Assembly (NCBI RefSeq): GCF_008831285.2
Contig: NC_045138.2
Location: 13,652,571 to 13,716,570 of the forward strand
Length of the DNA: 64,000 nucleotides
Direction: 5' to 3'
Origin: Nymphaea colorata
Taxonomy: Eukaryota; Streptophyta; Magnoliopsida; Nymphaeales; Nymphaeaceae
The notes under the pieces are model-generated. The model searched no databases. It was not told the origin of the DNA and saw only the letters and a program-made list of their open reading frames with translations. Positions within the stretch are counted from its first letter, which is position 1. Each line of letters opens with the position of its first letter. This document shows positions 23,790 through 35,584 of this stretch, one piece after another. Both the position numbers and the translations under genes were made by a program.

Positions 23790-24229
23790 GATATCAGGAT
23801 AGTTTGATCTTCCTCTTGGGAGAACTTTCCACTCTTGATATCAGGCCTCAAGTAGTTTGTCCATCTCAACCTGCAACTCTTTCCACATCTGTTGAGCCCC
23901 GTCAAATTAAACAAGAAGAAGAACCGGATAATCTCATAAGAAAACTTGGACGACATGGATGTCTCTTCTTATCTTCAATTTGATCAATTCTCTTATGGAA
24001 ACCTCCTGCAAGGCGAAGCAGGAGGCTTCCTGGTGGATGGATGAGAAAAGAACACAGTGCGACCACAGAACGATGGAAAGAGAGAGCAGGAAGTACCTGC
24101 ATGTTTGGGGAGTGCCCTCCAACTCCCATGCCCGTGCTTCTGAATGTAATCGATCAACTTGCTATCCTCATCGGGTGTCCATGGCCCCTTCCTCAGGCCA
24201 CTTTCATCACAACAGGGTGACCGGCCCAT
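23790..24229 (-). pseudogene. R2R3-MYB exons 1-2, right arm (minus strand)
   Basis: Exon 1 is 24,229 down to 24,097 ([20 protein letters not shown]...LPKHAG) with an intact GT donor. Exon 2 lies at about 23,900-23,790 ([20 protein letters not shown], then [16 protein letters not shown] and a stop). Exon 2 again lacks an AG acceptor, exactly as in the left arm. The frame stops before the rest of R3, and what follows is the antisense of the left arm. Similarity to the MYB92/93/102-like group (suberin/cutin and stress regulators in other plants) is from recognised family sequence. Confidence 0.85.
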
Positions 24230-24290
24230 TCTGATCTCTCTCTCTCTAATTCTTCTTCTTCTTCTCTACGACATTCTCTACGACATGCAA

Positions 24291-24600
24291 GAAGCCTCCT
24301 GCTGTATCTCCAAAACCAACAAGGAAGCCGCCATATTTATGCCCTTCTCATGTCCATGCAACTGTGGCATAATTTCACCCCCACATATTCTTTTAGCTAA
24401 CCACTGAACTAACTGATGCCACATTTTTGTTTATTCTCTGTGACTACCTGAAAGGGGAGGGAAGGAAGAGGCAGATAATTTATCGGCAGTGCGATCGATC
24501 GTACCTCCTCCGTCCTCGCGATCTCGCCGTCGCGATATTGACGCGTCATCTGGCTTACACGTGTACGGCTGGGATGGGCACGGTCCACACTCTTTTCACG
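24291..24600 (-). promoter_or_regulatory. MYB upstream region with TATA-like box
   Basis: This matches 16,540-16,810 and, in its distal part, 7,421-7,640. On the minus strand, ataaatatgg at 24,331-24,341 lies about 100 bp before the exon 1 ATG and is followed by a CT/GA-rich leader, a plausible core promoter. At 24,605-24,632 a scrap reading caaactatcctgatatcctg repeats the end of the right-arm exon 2 region and marks the rearrangement junction. Confidence 0.6.
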
Positions 24601-24802
24601 TCCTGCAGAACAAACTATCCTGATATCCTGTCTCACACTCAAGTCCAACTTCACTGCTCTTACGGTTGCTAATTTTTTTTTATTGATTGTTACTTAAATA
24701 AAATGTAAACCAAAAGCACTAATGGTTAATATGCAGAAGCAATTTAACGATTTTTTCCAGCATGTAGATCGATTTTAATAGTATACGTTCTTGCTTTTGT
24801 AG

Positions 24803-25340
24803 GTGGTCAGCCATTGCAACTCACCTACCAGGACGGACAGACAATGAGACCAAGAACTTCTGGAGAAGAAGAAGCTCATCCAGATGGGCTTTGATCCGAT
24901 GACTCACCGCCCGAGGACGGATCTTTTCAACAACCACTCCCAGCTGCTTGCCTTGCCCAATCTGACGGTTAATCATCCCATGCTGCCAGGCTGCAAGCAC
25001 AGGCCGCTAACATGGCAAGACTTCAGTATCTCCTCCAATCTGCAGCAGATATGACTAGCAGTACCGTGAGCAATAATATCACAGAGATGGAAGGACACCT
25101 TCTTCATCGAAGCCTTTTCAGATTGATGATCAGGAAGCCATGGGATGGACTGCCAACTACCAATTGGACAATGCTGCTTGCTCTCTTGCACTTGCTCCTT
25201 AGCAGAGCTTTCCAGAGACCAAATAGACCACACCTCTGCTCAGAATATGCAACACCCACCAAACTTTGAATCTTTCAATAATAGCAACCAGGAATTAGGC
25301 TGCACACTCATCAATCCAAAAGACTGGGATGTTCAAACTT
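24803..25340 (+). pseudogene. R2R3-MYB exon 3 (locus 2), frameshifted
   Basis: After an acceptor (ttttgtag) the plus strand reads [20 protein letters not shown], the end of R3, in the correct phase for a MYB exon 3. A deletion of about 10 bases then removes the NTHLKK block and shifts the frame. The next block is [18 protein letters not shown] in another frame, followed by an Asn/Leu-rich stretch. It lies downstream of the left-arm exons 1-2 in the same orientation, so the inverted right arm with its promoter appears to have been inserted into intron 2 of this gene. Confidence 0.85.
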
Positions 25341-25449
25341 CTTCTCCCCTCTTCCCCACGCCGGCCCAGCCGAGAACTCAGCCGGCAACAAGGGTGATGC
25401 CTAAGGACGGAGCCAGTATTTTTTTCAGGAGCAGTCAAACGGTCTTTAT

Positions 25450-25450
<1 letters not shown>

Positions 25451-25502
<52 letters not shown>
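25451..25502. repeat. TA microsatellite
   Basis: Uninterrupted TA dinucleotide run just upstream of the right inverted arm. The matching place at locus 1 (about 13,205) has no such run. Confidence 0.9.
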
Positions 25503-25506
<4 letters not shown>

Positions 25507-26449
25507 CATTTTAGATAATATTTGCAAACCACAATATAGTAGAAGTGAACATGTGTCGTATATAATTGTCCACTTCATGAATGTGAAACGCGACTTGTCC
25601 TACGATACATTTAATAATTGCTTGTGTCATTACCACAAAGCACGATATGCCTGAACAGGGTAAGACCAACACATCGAGGCATGCCGGGCCAAACTATTTT
25701 TTTTTATTTTTTTAAATATAATTTTTTTTCCATGCTTTGGTGTACGGCCATGGCCCAAGCGGGCCCCACCTCCCTCCACCCCAGTAGCGCAGGGAAGGAG
25801 CAAGTGAGTGAGAGACAGCACACAAGAGAGAGGGTGAGGCCGGCGCTCGCCTGCACTATGGGCCAGAGGGACTGGGAGCGAGCGAGAAATTGGGTGCGAG
25901 AGAGAGGGCATGAGAGAGAGGGTGGGGCCAGCAATGGCCTGCGTTGTGGGCCAGAGTGGCAGGGACTCATGGAGCAAGCGACAGAAAGGACACGAGGCAA
26001 GAGAGAGGAAGGGGCCGGCGAAACAGGGTAGGGCCAACAAATCAAGGCGGGTTGAGCCAAACTAAAAAAATTTTATTATTTAAATATATATCTTTTTTCC
26101 AAGCGCTATGGTAGGGCCATGGCACAGGCGGCCCCCCTCCCTCCGCCCCTGGTGATGCCTCAAGCAATTCCAGATATTAAGTTAGTTGTTTTCTTAGTTA
26201 AATAATGTTTTTTTAATAGTTTAAAAATGAACCGCCCTTACAACATCAATATTTTGATCGTATAAAGATCAATTTTTTACAAGGATGACCTGGACTAAAA
26301 CATGATTTATGTTAAATTAGTGTTATAAACATATTATATAGATAATATTTTGTTTAAAACACGTTTTAATATGCTACCCAAAAAGTCGCCCCTGGGATGA
26401 TACATACTTCAGCCCTTTTTTTTTTTTTTTTTTTGCTGTGTTAATGAGG

Positions 26450-27860
26450 TGGGATGGCCTTGAGAATCTAGTGCTATATATATATATATAATTTACAGAT
26501 TTCTCAATTGAAAATCTTTTATCTATATAGAATTTACAGATTTCACCAATCTAAGTTTGGACTGAAAATCTTTGGTCCTCAGCACACCACTCGATACAAT
26601 ATACATGTACACTCATTTTCTCTTTTTGACTAATATACAAAAAGGCAAGTGTCAAACAAATTAATAGACCATGCTTTAGAAAATTGAAATAATAATAGTG
26701 TATCTATTAATTCTTCAACTAACCACTCTCCCCATTGGCCAGCCCCCAACTTCCAAAAAGAAGCAATCTTGACTTTAAAAATAAAAAATAAAAAAGGAGA
26801 GTGGGGATTTGTAATTTCCTCCCAAAAACTTTGATCTTTTCAATAAAAAAAATTAAACTAAAAAGTAAGTAAATGAGCATCAATGCCTCATTTTGGCCTC
26901 CTTAATAGACCATCTAGACTATAAGCTAACTTCAATTAGAGCTGCTTTTTTTCTTTTATTTTGCTCAAGTAAACTACACGGTAAACTAAAGTTGCCTAAC
27001 AACAATTATGTGTGTCAGAATTAAAATATGAAAAAGAATGCCTTTTTTTTCCGTTTAATTTAGCAAGCCACTACCGATGGAGTCGATGTCTCATTCATAT
27101 CATCAAGTTGTCGCAGTCAGCCTACAATTAAAAGTAAAAGACTTTAGAAGAAAAAAAAAGAATAAAAAGGGCAACTCAACACTGTTGAAGAATAGGTAAT
27201 CTAGACAAACAAGTATTACTCATTGTATATTTTCCAACCTACAATTTATTTTTTTGCTATTGAAATGAGAGAGTGTGAAGGACAAAAAATCATAAAGTAC
27301 TTTCAACAAACAAACATGAGAAAAATGCACCACATGGTTTTAAGGTTGGCCTTTAAGTTACCGACAGCTCTAATATGTGTCCGCAATGTAATCACTTTTT
27401 ATTTGTTACCACGTTTGTTGTCAAATTCCAATTCAAATGAAGAGGCTATCATGAGTGGATTTATTTCACGTGTGCTCCCAGATTTTTCTTTTCAAATTTG
27501 ACATTTTGTGTGCAATTAACCAAAACTTTTCTGGATTCTTAGGCCAACTACCAAAAATCTCATTCCATCCTCTTAAGTTTATGTATCTAGCTCCTACCAA
27601 CCGATCATTTGTTTATAGAGATTATAATTATTATTATGCATGTAAAAAATCAAAATATAGAAGATGGTGCACCCTAGAAAATCCAATATACTTTCTATTT
27701 CTGTTAGGACACTGAATTTCTTCTGTTAGGTTAACATCTTCAAACCGGTGATTGCTGGTAACAGAGTCACAAGCCTCATACGGTCAAATCGCCATCAATA
27801 GTCACATGCATGAGAGCCTTACTTTCATAAAGATGTTTGCGAAGGAATCACATGTCACAC
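26450..27860 (-). repeat. R1 repeat, copy c, inside the right inverted arm
   Basis: Mirror copy of 10,390-11,760, read on the minus strand. The frame at 27,223-27,501 has counterparts in the other copies (10,738-10,941; 42,631-42,834), but its codons are not conserved in a protein-like way and the copies differ by indels, so I do not call it a gene. Confidence 0.8.
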
Positions 27861-28282
27861 ATTTTGGTTATATAACTCGTGATCTATTTGTCTCCAGTGG
27901 CGAGAGGCGCCTAAAAAAATCGTACAACTTCAAAAATGTAGTGGTCAAAGCAAAGGTGTAATGTCATAATCACCCCAAAACAGATCACATGCTTTTGGTC
28001 GTTCTTATTCATTCTCTCCTCATCAATGCAAAAAACAAAGAAAAATGATTCACGTTATTAGTGATGTATGAAAGAATTCTTGTTTGTCAGATAGAATTCA
28101 AAATTAAAAAGAAAAAATAAATTAAGTTCATACAACACAAATGCTGATTGGAATTAGTTGAAGCAAATCACAATTGCCGAGTATGGATTAAGAGAGGGAG
28201 AAAAAAAAGAGTTAACCCAGTTTGTTTTTTTTTTTATGAGTTGATGATCGACTAGTTGAGATTCAGGCATTTTTAAGGTCAA

Positions 28283-28490
28283 TGTTCAAGCTAGTAGATC
28301 TCAACGTCTTCGTCAAGGGTCATTTGGCAATAAAGATACATTGTAAATGTCTCATGAATGTGTCTCAACGAATGAATCAGGTTCATGGGATAATTAAACA
28401 TGAACTTACTCATTCGTTCGGACAGATTCACGAGACATTGACAAAGTATTTCTGTTGCCAAACAACCTTTCAAGTTTCAAGATATAACTA
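28283..28490. repeat. Imperfect hairpin, right-arm copy
   Basis: Mirror of 9,770-9,970, with the same complementary halves around ctcatgaatgtgtctcaacg. MITE-like. Confidence 0.6.
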
Positions 28491-29915
28491 ATTAAGTCAT
28501 TTTGATTTATATGTACATTGAACTTTATTTTTGGCCAGCCAGTACTCCAATACACTTGGATGCAAAAATGAGATAGGACTATCCTGATCAAATATTATTG
28601 GTACGGATCGAGATGTTGGCTAGGTTTGACCAGACTGAGTTATGTCGCTGTAGTCATTGCTTGGTTTGACCGAGCAGGCTGGCTAGGAAGGCAAGGACAT
28701 TAGAAAGTAGCTACACTGTCTGTTTCTTCCCCTCTTTCTCTATAATTCGCTTATTTATAGGGTGTTTAAAGGGAGTAGTTGTTCATTCATGCTTTTTCTT
28801 TAGTGGGTTCCATGAGCTCCCCGAGTATCTATGATCATACGTTGAGGTCGCATCATTTCAATCAGACCCCATGTCTTTGAGGTTTAAAAATATGAAAATT
28901 TAATTGATTTTGTGAGGATAAGATACCTACGTTTCAGTTAAAAGTATATGATTTTAGAACTTGTTGTCTGCGAGGAAATAAAATAAGGTTCCATGAATTG
29001 AAAAAACACATTGGTTATGACAAGACAAATTTCTGAAATAGGCTGGTGCTCTAAACCATTAATTTTGGTATCAGGATGTTCTTATGATATATTTTCATGA
29101 ATAAAGATTCGGTGATTTAACAATCACTTGGCCTGTCAGGCAGTAAAATACATTAATGCTTCTCTAATAGAAAAGAAAGTCGAATGCAATCCATGTTCCA
29201 ATTCAGAAAATTCTAGAAGAAACGCAGTTTGTCGCCTTCATGTAAAATTTTTTGGGATGCTACCTTTTATCAAGTAGGATTGTCCACTGAGAACCTGTTC
29301 TAGTTTTTCTGGTGGGATATTTTATCTGAAATAAGCTATTCAGTGCAACCTGTCTCGGATAAGTTGCCAGTGCATGCAAACACTCTCATCAATCTCGATC
29401 CACATCCGGACGTGCAAATGGATGTCAGCGCACATTAGTCTCGTGTTCTTTTGGAAAAGAAAAATTAGGCTTCTGTCCCCCGATTTGGATTTTATTGTTT
29501 GTCTCCTCCGTTGTTGTCCCATGAGTGTGATGGCGACGAAAAAGAACAATTTTACCCATCACGCCAGAATGTTCTTTCCGCATTAATACTGAAAGCTCAT
29601 AACGTTCTTTTTTTTTTTTTTTCTTTCATTGCAGTCTCCGGAAGTTTCCTCTTCCTCATTAGACTTATCTATATACGGAACCCATATCACTTACGTGTTT
29701 GATAAGATAAAAATAACAATTTCTGTTTCAAGTAACAAAGACAAGAAGTACAGAATTGGTATAAAATTCATGTACGTCCAATATACGAATGTTGGCTATA
29801 ACTAACCTATTTTTTTAACTTCAATAAGCACCAAGATTCAACAAGCTAATATTTTCAAAATCATTTTTGAATATCTAAGTAGAAACCTAGTGGACATTCA
29901 CCATGTGGTTCCTAA

Positions 29916-30034
29916 GGATACGTTTTGCCTTTCTAGTTTTAATTGATTCTTAGGCAAAACGTATCTTTAATAGAGAAAGGATACATTACATTCTGCCTAA
30001 GAATTAGTTGAAACTGGAAAGGCAAAACGTATCC
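29916..30034. repeat. Short hairpin, right-arm copy
   Basis: Mirror of 8,108-8,226. Stem ends ggatacgttttgcc and its complement are intact in both copies. Confidence 0.7.
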
Positions 30035-30492
30035 GTTTCTCTATTAAGGATGGTTTGCAGAGCCATCTGCAATCTTCACTATCAGTTTGGGTCTAAATCA
30101 GAGTGAAACCAAACTTATTTAGTCGCCTTTGGTAGACAAACTTGCAAACCCAAATCCCACCCTTCTAACAATCAGATCATGTTTTGCCTTTTAATGCAAA
30201 TCCAAAACTCATGAAGGTGATCTTCTGTCTTAGTTTGGATCCAACGACGCGATCATAGTCCCATGCATCTCCCCCAATTGTTATCCGGTACAATCTTATC
30301 TTGAATCTATTTTAAATTATTGATCCAAACCTAATAATGCAATACAGATGGATACAGACCCACCGATGTCACAATCAGCATCCACAATTCCTCAAAGTCG
30401 CCTGGACCAGCAAGAGGCCTGAGATAAGGACAGTCTTCTTCCCCCATCCATGATATTGATCGGCACAGAAAATTTTAGTTTAACTTATATAA

Positions 30493-33400
30493 AAATTAAA
30501 AAAAAAAAGCCCCCTGCAACAAAATTTTTTTTAGTTGTGACCTTGCTTTTACTTTTACTTTTACTTTACCTGGCCTCAGCGCTCCTCCTCCATCCATATT
30601 GTGACTTGGTCATTGATCATACTGACTAATTTAAGTTGGCATCTGTAACCCGAGTCCTTGCACATTGAGTACTTGCAACACACTATTGAAAATTCCTCCC
30701 CGTGACGAGCTACTAAGGTCGCTGATTCAAGTCCTTGATGAGACAAGTTGATGCGAAGTTGACATAAATGTCACATATACTTTTTCTTTTTCTTAACTGA
30801 GTTTGCTCCTTCAAATGAATGTTACGTACTAGACAAGTAATATCCTAGCTAGACCGATCTAATAACTTAAAAACAAGCAATGGGTTTGCCTGACTTTAAT
30901 ATATTGTGTTCTGAATAAATATCATTTTTTGTAGACCACGCTTCGGTCTACAGGAAGTATGGACCATTGACCGTCAAAATCTTCTGTGGTATATGGATGA
31001 CCAGCAAAAGTTTCTACGGCGAATAATATTATTGCTAATTATATAGACGTGATCTTAAATTTTTTACTAAATTTACGTCAAATGTGTACATACTTTCTGG
31101 ATACGTAAGATGAATTCTACACTTTAAAAAAAATGAAATGACCGTATGTAAATTATTATTTGCTTCCTGAAAAAATCAATTTAACGTGACCGTTGCGTTA
31201 TTGCTTAAAGAAAACAGTGAACAGCTCTACAATACATAACATAACTCTGCAAATGGGCAACTTGCATGCAACCTGTGGACAATTTAGGATTCATAAAATA
31301 AATTGTATGCAACACATAACAAGAACAAAACCAAACTAATCAGAATCATTTGATCGTTCATATCACCCTTCCATGCCCCCTTATTGTCTTCCTTGCAAAC
31401 ATTATCTAAATTTACAAAAAATTATGTAAATCTCCCTGATTTACAGTAAAATCCAGGGCCATCACACGGGCCCTAATGTTGATCTCACCTGAATATACAA
31501 TCCTCATCTGTAGATTTATCTCTCATCTGATCTCATTTATAATTGCATTATAATGAGCTAGCTAAGCGTGCATTGTACAAGATTAGGTGGGAAAAAAAAT
31601 AAACAAAACTTTGTTTGGTGAGAGATGTGGATCCAAGCATGTTTTCCAAATGAAAGTAATCAAACGGACTTTCGTCATCACATTAATTATTTTCTAGTTA
31701 CGAAGCTTTCCTTTGATGACGACCGATTGTTGCTATGTGATTGCAGAAGGTCAGTAGTAGTACCTATAGGAATCAAACTGACAACACACCAACAAGAGCA
31801 AAAGCGAAGCCAAATTTTTATTTCTATAAAGCATTAAATACATGGTTAACAAAATTTTCATTGACCATGAACCAATCTGGTGAGGCCGCCCCTGCACCAT
31901 CTATATGCCAATCGGCATATCTACTTTGGGCTAAGCAAAAGCAATTAGAAGTTGGATGAAGGGGTAAAATCAGCTGATGGGCACTAGTTAAGAAAATATA
32001 ATTATAAAAGACAAGGTTCGTGGTTCGGTCTATTATTTATTTTGGATCAACCGCCTGACCGCTAGCTGTTTGTCGTACCTACGTTGGTCCATTGAAAGGG
32101 AAGGAGGGCTCACATGGCTCTCTCCCTTTCTCTAGGGAAATTACGAGGCGAATGCAGCAGCTTGTTTGTGCCTACACACTTCCTCCTTCAACAGCCAAAT
32201 TTGAACCAAGGTGGACAAATTTTTGAGTCAAGGTCAACACTTTATCATCAGTTTTAGAGAGAAGAGTTTTTTTCCACATGGGCTTTTCTTGACTCACCTT
32301 CAGGCTCCAACCACAATTTTATTATAAATTAAGAAGTAAGAACATCTCTCTTCCTCTCTCTCTCTCTACAGATTCGTTCTCTTTTATAATAGTGGTTGTG
32401 TTAAATTATAGTAAAGAATAGGACCGGCCAGTCAATCTAGAATTTAGAAAAAATGCAATCTAAGTAACACTGACACGGCTGGAAGGCCGGCGTAACCATG
32501 TGAACACACCTACCTAACCCATTTGTGGAATTTTGCATGCTTTCTTCGAAATTTACATTTTTTTAATTTTTTATGTTTTTGAATTTTACATATTTTTATT
32601 CGAATTTTTATATATTTCTTGCAAACCTTTTAAAATGACCCTACCAATACTATATCTTATATGGAAACAAAAAGCATTCACTCTCTCGGCAGACCCTGGT
32701 GGTTTGATTTAATATATTCGTGCGTGCCACTGTTGTTGGAGAGGTTAGCCTGTCCATTGCTTTCATAAAAACCAATAAATGCACTCATCCTCATAAAACT
32801 TCCTCCGTGGTTGGCATTTATGATTTCCACTTTCATATACATCTTCTCTGTTGTTCTATTACTTGACAACTGCTGAAGAAATTAATAGCACATGCTGCAT
32901 CCGAAAATGGGAACGTTTAATTGGCTCTATTTAATTCTCACACCAATCTCTCTCAAGCAGCCCACCCACACTACTAAAGGCACAAAACAAAACTTATTTG
33001 TGCTTTAAGAAAAAAAAAAATGAAGACAAAAAGAGTGGGTATTTCTAATTCCTTCCCCAAAAGTTCGGTTTTTTTAACTCTCAACTTTTTAGACTGAAAA
33101 TAAGTAAGGGGGGTCATTGCCTCAAGTCACCTTGTGCTTTATAATAGACCACGAATGTCATAAGCTCCGGCGTGTGCATTTTTCTGGTGGGTGGGCTCAA
33201 GTGATGTACACTTGTTCAAAAACTAAAGTTGCTTGTGCCGACGGTGGTGCTAAAATATAGATAATGGCAGATAGAGTTAGTGGTTGGCTAAAAAGCCTCC
33301 ACCTGTTCCATCAAAGGCTTCCAGTATCATCACTAGGACGCAATTTTGAAGAGAAAATAAATGTTCTTCCTACATAAGTTTGCAGACCACGCTGAACTCA

Positions 33401-34520
33401 GGCTCGCTTGAGCTTAGACGTAAATTGATTCATGTGTAATATTTAATTTCAGATGATGATGAGTAAGTTGTGCTACCAACCGACATTTTCCATCTCAATT
33501 GCTTAAGCGTGCGTTCGACCAATGCATCTAGCTACCTACATCATATTCCTCGTATCATATTAATTAAGTCTCCATTGCATCGATCTTTAGAACATCTGTT
33601 CTTAACAATTGAAACTCACAGTAACGTAATAAAATGCAGTAATACAGATTTCAGGAACAGGTAAAGAGCTTTATGCTTTTGCTACCCTTTCTTTCGTTAA
33701 ATGGCTGATTCTATGTTAGTACCACCTTTCTGTCACTACAAAATGTCTTACTACGGCTGCGTTTGATTGCCGCAGATCTCAGTCTGATTTCAACTGTTAT
33801 GAAATCAAACCCAACCTACATGTTTAAAAACCTAGTCTAGTCCAAAGGTTTCGCTCCCCAGTTTCGAAAATCAGCTTTTTGAGATTTTCATGATGTGATA
33901 CCATTCCTCTCTTTCGCGCAGTCTCAAAACTAGAACTTGGCTGCCCATGAGAATAAAAAAGCATAAAAAAGTAGGAGGAAAAACTTTGTTTAAGTTGAGG
34001 ATCATTGATCAACATAAGATTATCAACACTCCCCAAAAGTTTACCCGCAGAATGAGACAAAGCCTTGTTTACCGTTATCACAATTTTAATACAACTTGTG
34101 ACGTGGACTTCACGCTCCTGACAAGGTGATTAATGTATTGATAATGACAAAACTACATAATTTGATAAAATAATTAAAAAAGTCATGTGATATCTCAAAT
34201 TGGTGAGTAAAAGCATAATGATAATGCTCTTATTTGTATTCGTCGCCTTGTGATGAGAAAAGAAGTATAGTTTCATTTGTTCAACTCGGAACTTTTCCTA
34301 CAAGCATGTTGGAACAAGCTTAGTTAAGTTGGGAAAACAAGGAGTTTGTACTATAAACTCACGAACAACGCTGTAGGTTTAATGTACCCGAATCTACTCC
34401 CTGGACAATCAAGCATGTCCTGATCAGTGTATCAGACCTTTTTCTTTTCTTTTTTTCCCCGAATGCAGTAGCATTTGTTTTGTGATTTTCAACATTTCGC
34501 ATGTAAACGAAAATTACATG
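30493..34520. other. Intergenic DNA, nothing recognised
   Basis: This is the longest stretch without either a gene or a repeat shared with the window. Short frames (31,625-31,959; 32,678-32,869; 33,470-33,664; 33,824-34,129) overlap on opposite strands or lack domains. There are CT runs at about 32,350-32,368. It may contain degraded transposon sequence that I cannot recognise by eye. Confidence 0.5.
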
Positions 34521-34529
34521 ATCGTCTAT

Positions 34530-35584
34530 TTCGGAAATATGCCAAATTGTAAAGGAAACTACAAACTGGACTCCTGCAATGCAATGGACATGCTTCTCAG
34601 TATACTCGCTTGGTAAAAATTATTGGGTTTCTTTTGGAAATTTAAATTTTAAATTATTCTGTGGATGGTGATAAAATTTTATCCAAAACAGCACACCCCA
34701 AAAATTTTGTGCGAGCAATAAAAAGCCCTCTTGTGAGCTTATTATACATGTTTGGAAGCAAGCGGAAGTCAACAAGAAATCGTGAATAATGCCACGAATT
34801 TCACGATCTTGATGGCGTCGTGGAAGGTGCCGGTAGTGCATGAGAGAGGGTGGCCGGAGGCCATAAGTTTTGTCGAATACTGAGAGAGGGAGATGGAGGG
34901 TCAACTTGAAGGGAATCGCCACAAGTGGAGAAGAGCACGGCGGTCCAGGACAGGGGTGATCTGTATCACTGTCTTTCTCACCTGCCACTTCCGAGTTAAT
35001 GCCTCTTCTCTGCTCTGCTCTCCGGTTTCTTTTGGCCAATGATGGGACTGTATTTATTCGTGATATATGGAAACTTTACCTTTTTTGTGGCGGTAAGAGG
35101 ACAGAGTCTGGACAATAATCCGTGGCAAGAAATGTTCACCTCCCACCCTTCTGCCGTTCTCTCTCTCTCTCTTTCTCTGTGAGCTGCTGGCTGATCTTCC
35201 ACGAAGGTACAGAAAGATGAAAACAGCTTAACAAAACCAGGAAAGAAAATCGTGGGGCGACAGTTTTGACCAGACTCTCTCTCTCTCTCTCTCTCGCTGT
35301 GTCTCTCTCTTCTCCCATTCTACATCCTACATTTTCATTGAGAATCTATAAATTTGGCATTTAACTGCTTCTTATTTGCGGTCTCTCTCAGTTTTCTGAA
35401 GAGCCTGCGGGAAGAATAGAAAGCAAGAAATCTGCTTCACATCCCTTAGCTCTCTCTCTCTCTATCTCTCAGGGAGTTATCTGAAACGGACGAACACAAA
35501 GCGAGAAATCTCCCTACCAACCCTTTGATCTCGATCTCCCTGTGTGTAGAACCACCCACCTTTCTGTTCACGAGAAGGGAAAGA
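34530..35584 (+). promoter_or_regulatory. Upstream region and CT-rich leader of IQM copy 2
   Basis: The first half (34,530-35,085) is duplicated at 45,865-46,700. The last 430 bases contain pyrimidine tracts (35,159-35,176; 35,273-35,297; 35,448-35,470), common in plant 5' leaders, and a TATA-like ctataaat at 35,346-35,353, about 235 bp before the start codon. The frames on the minus strand here (Arg-Glu repeats) are the antisense of the CT tracts. Confidence 0.5.

Larger units (their letters stand above)
23260..24290. repeat. MYB inverted repeat: ~490 bp arms, 49 bp loop
   Basis: The left arm (about 23,260-23,749) carries MYB exon 1, intron 1 and exon 2 on the plus strand. The right arm (about 23,799-24,290) carries the same on the minus strand. 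Reading both arms side by side shows only scattered differences in exons and intron alike, with small indels in the GA/CT-rich leader. The loop is 23,750-23,798. Any transcript across the locus would fold into a long double-stranded hairpin corresponding to the MYB R2 and early R3 DNA-binding repeats. Only the right arm keeps the upstream region with a TATA-like box (24,331-24,341), so the likely transcript would run leftwards. Plant loci of this shape can be processed by DCL enzymes into siRNAs; that this one is transcribed is inference. Confidence 0.9.
25640..30492 (-). repeat. Right arm of the 4.9 kb inverted duplication
   Basis: Reverse complement of 7,641-12,600. Going rightwards it holds the CT/GA-rich terminus (about 25,680-26,160), an R1 copy (26,450-27,860), a ggcaac-type hairpin (28,283-28,490), the segment copied at 2,232-2,690, and the short hairpin at 29,916-30,034. 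Similarity ends just right of aaattttagtttaacttata. Frames in it are the antisense shadows of frames in the left arm and encode nothing recognisable. Confidence 0.9.
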
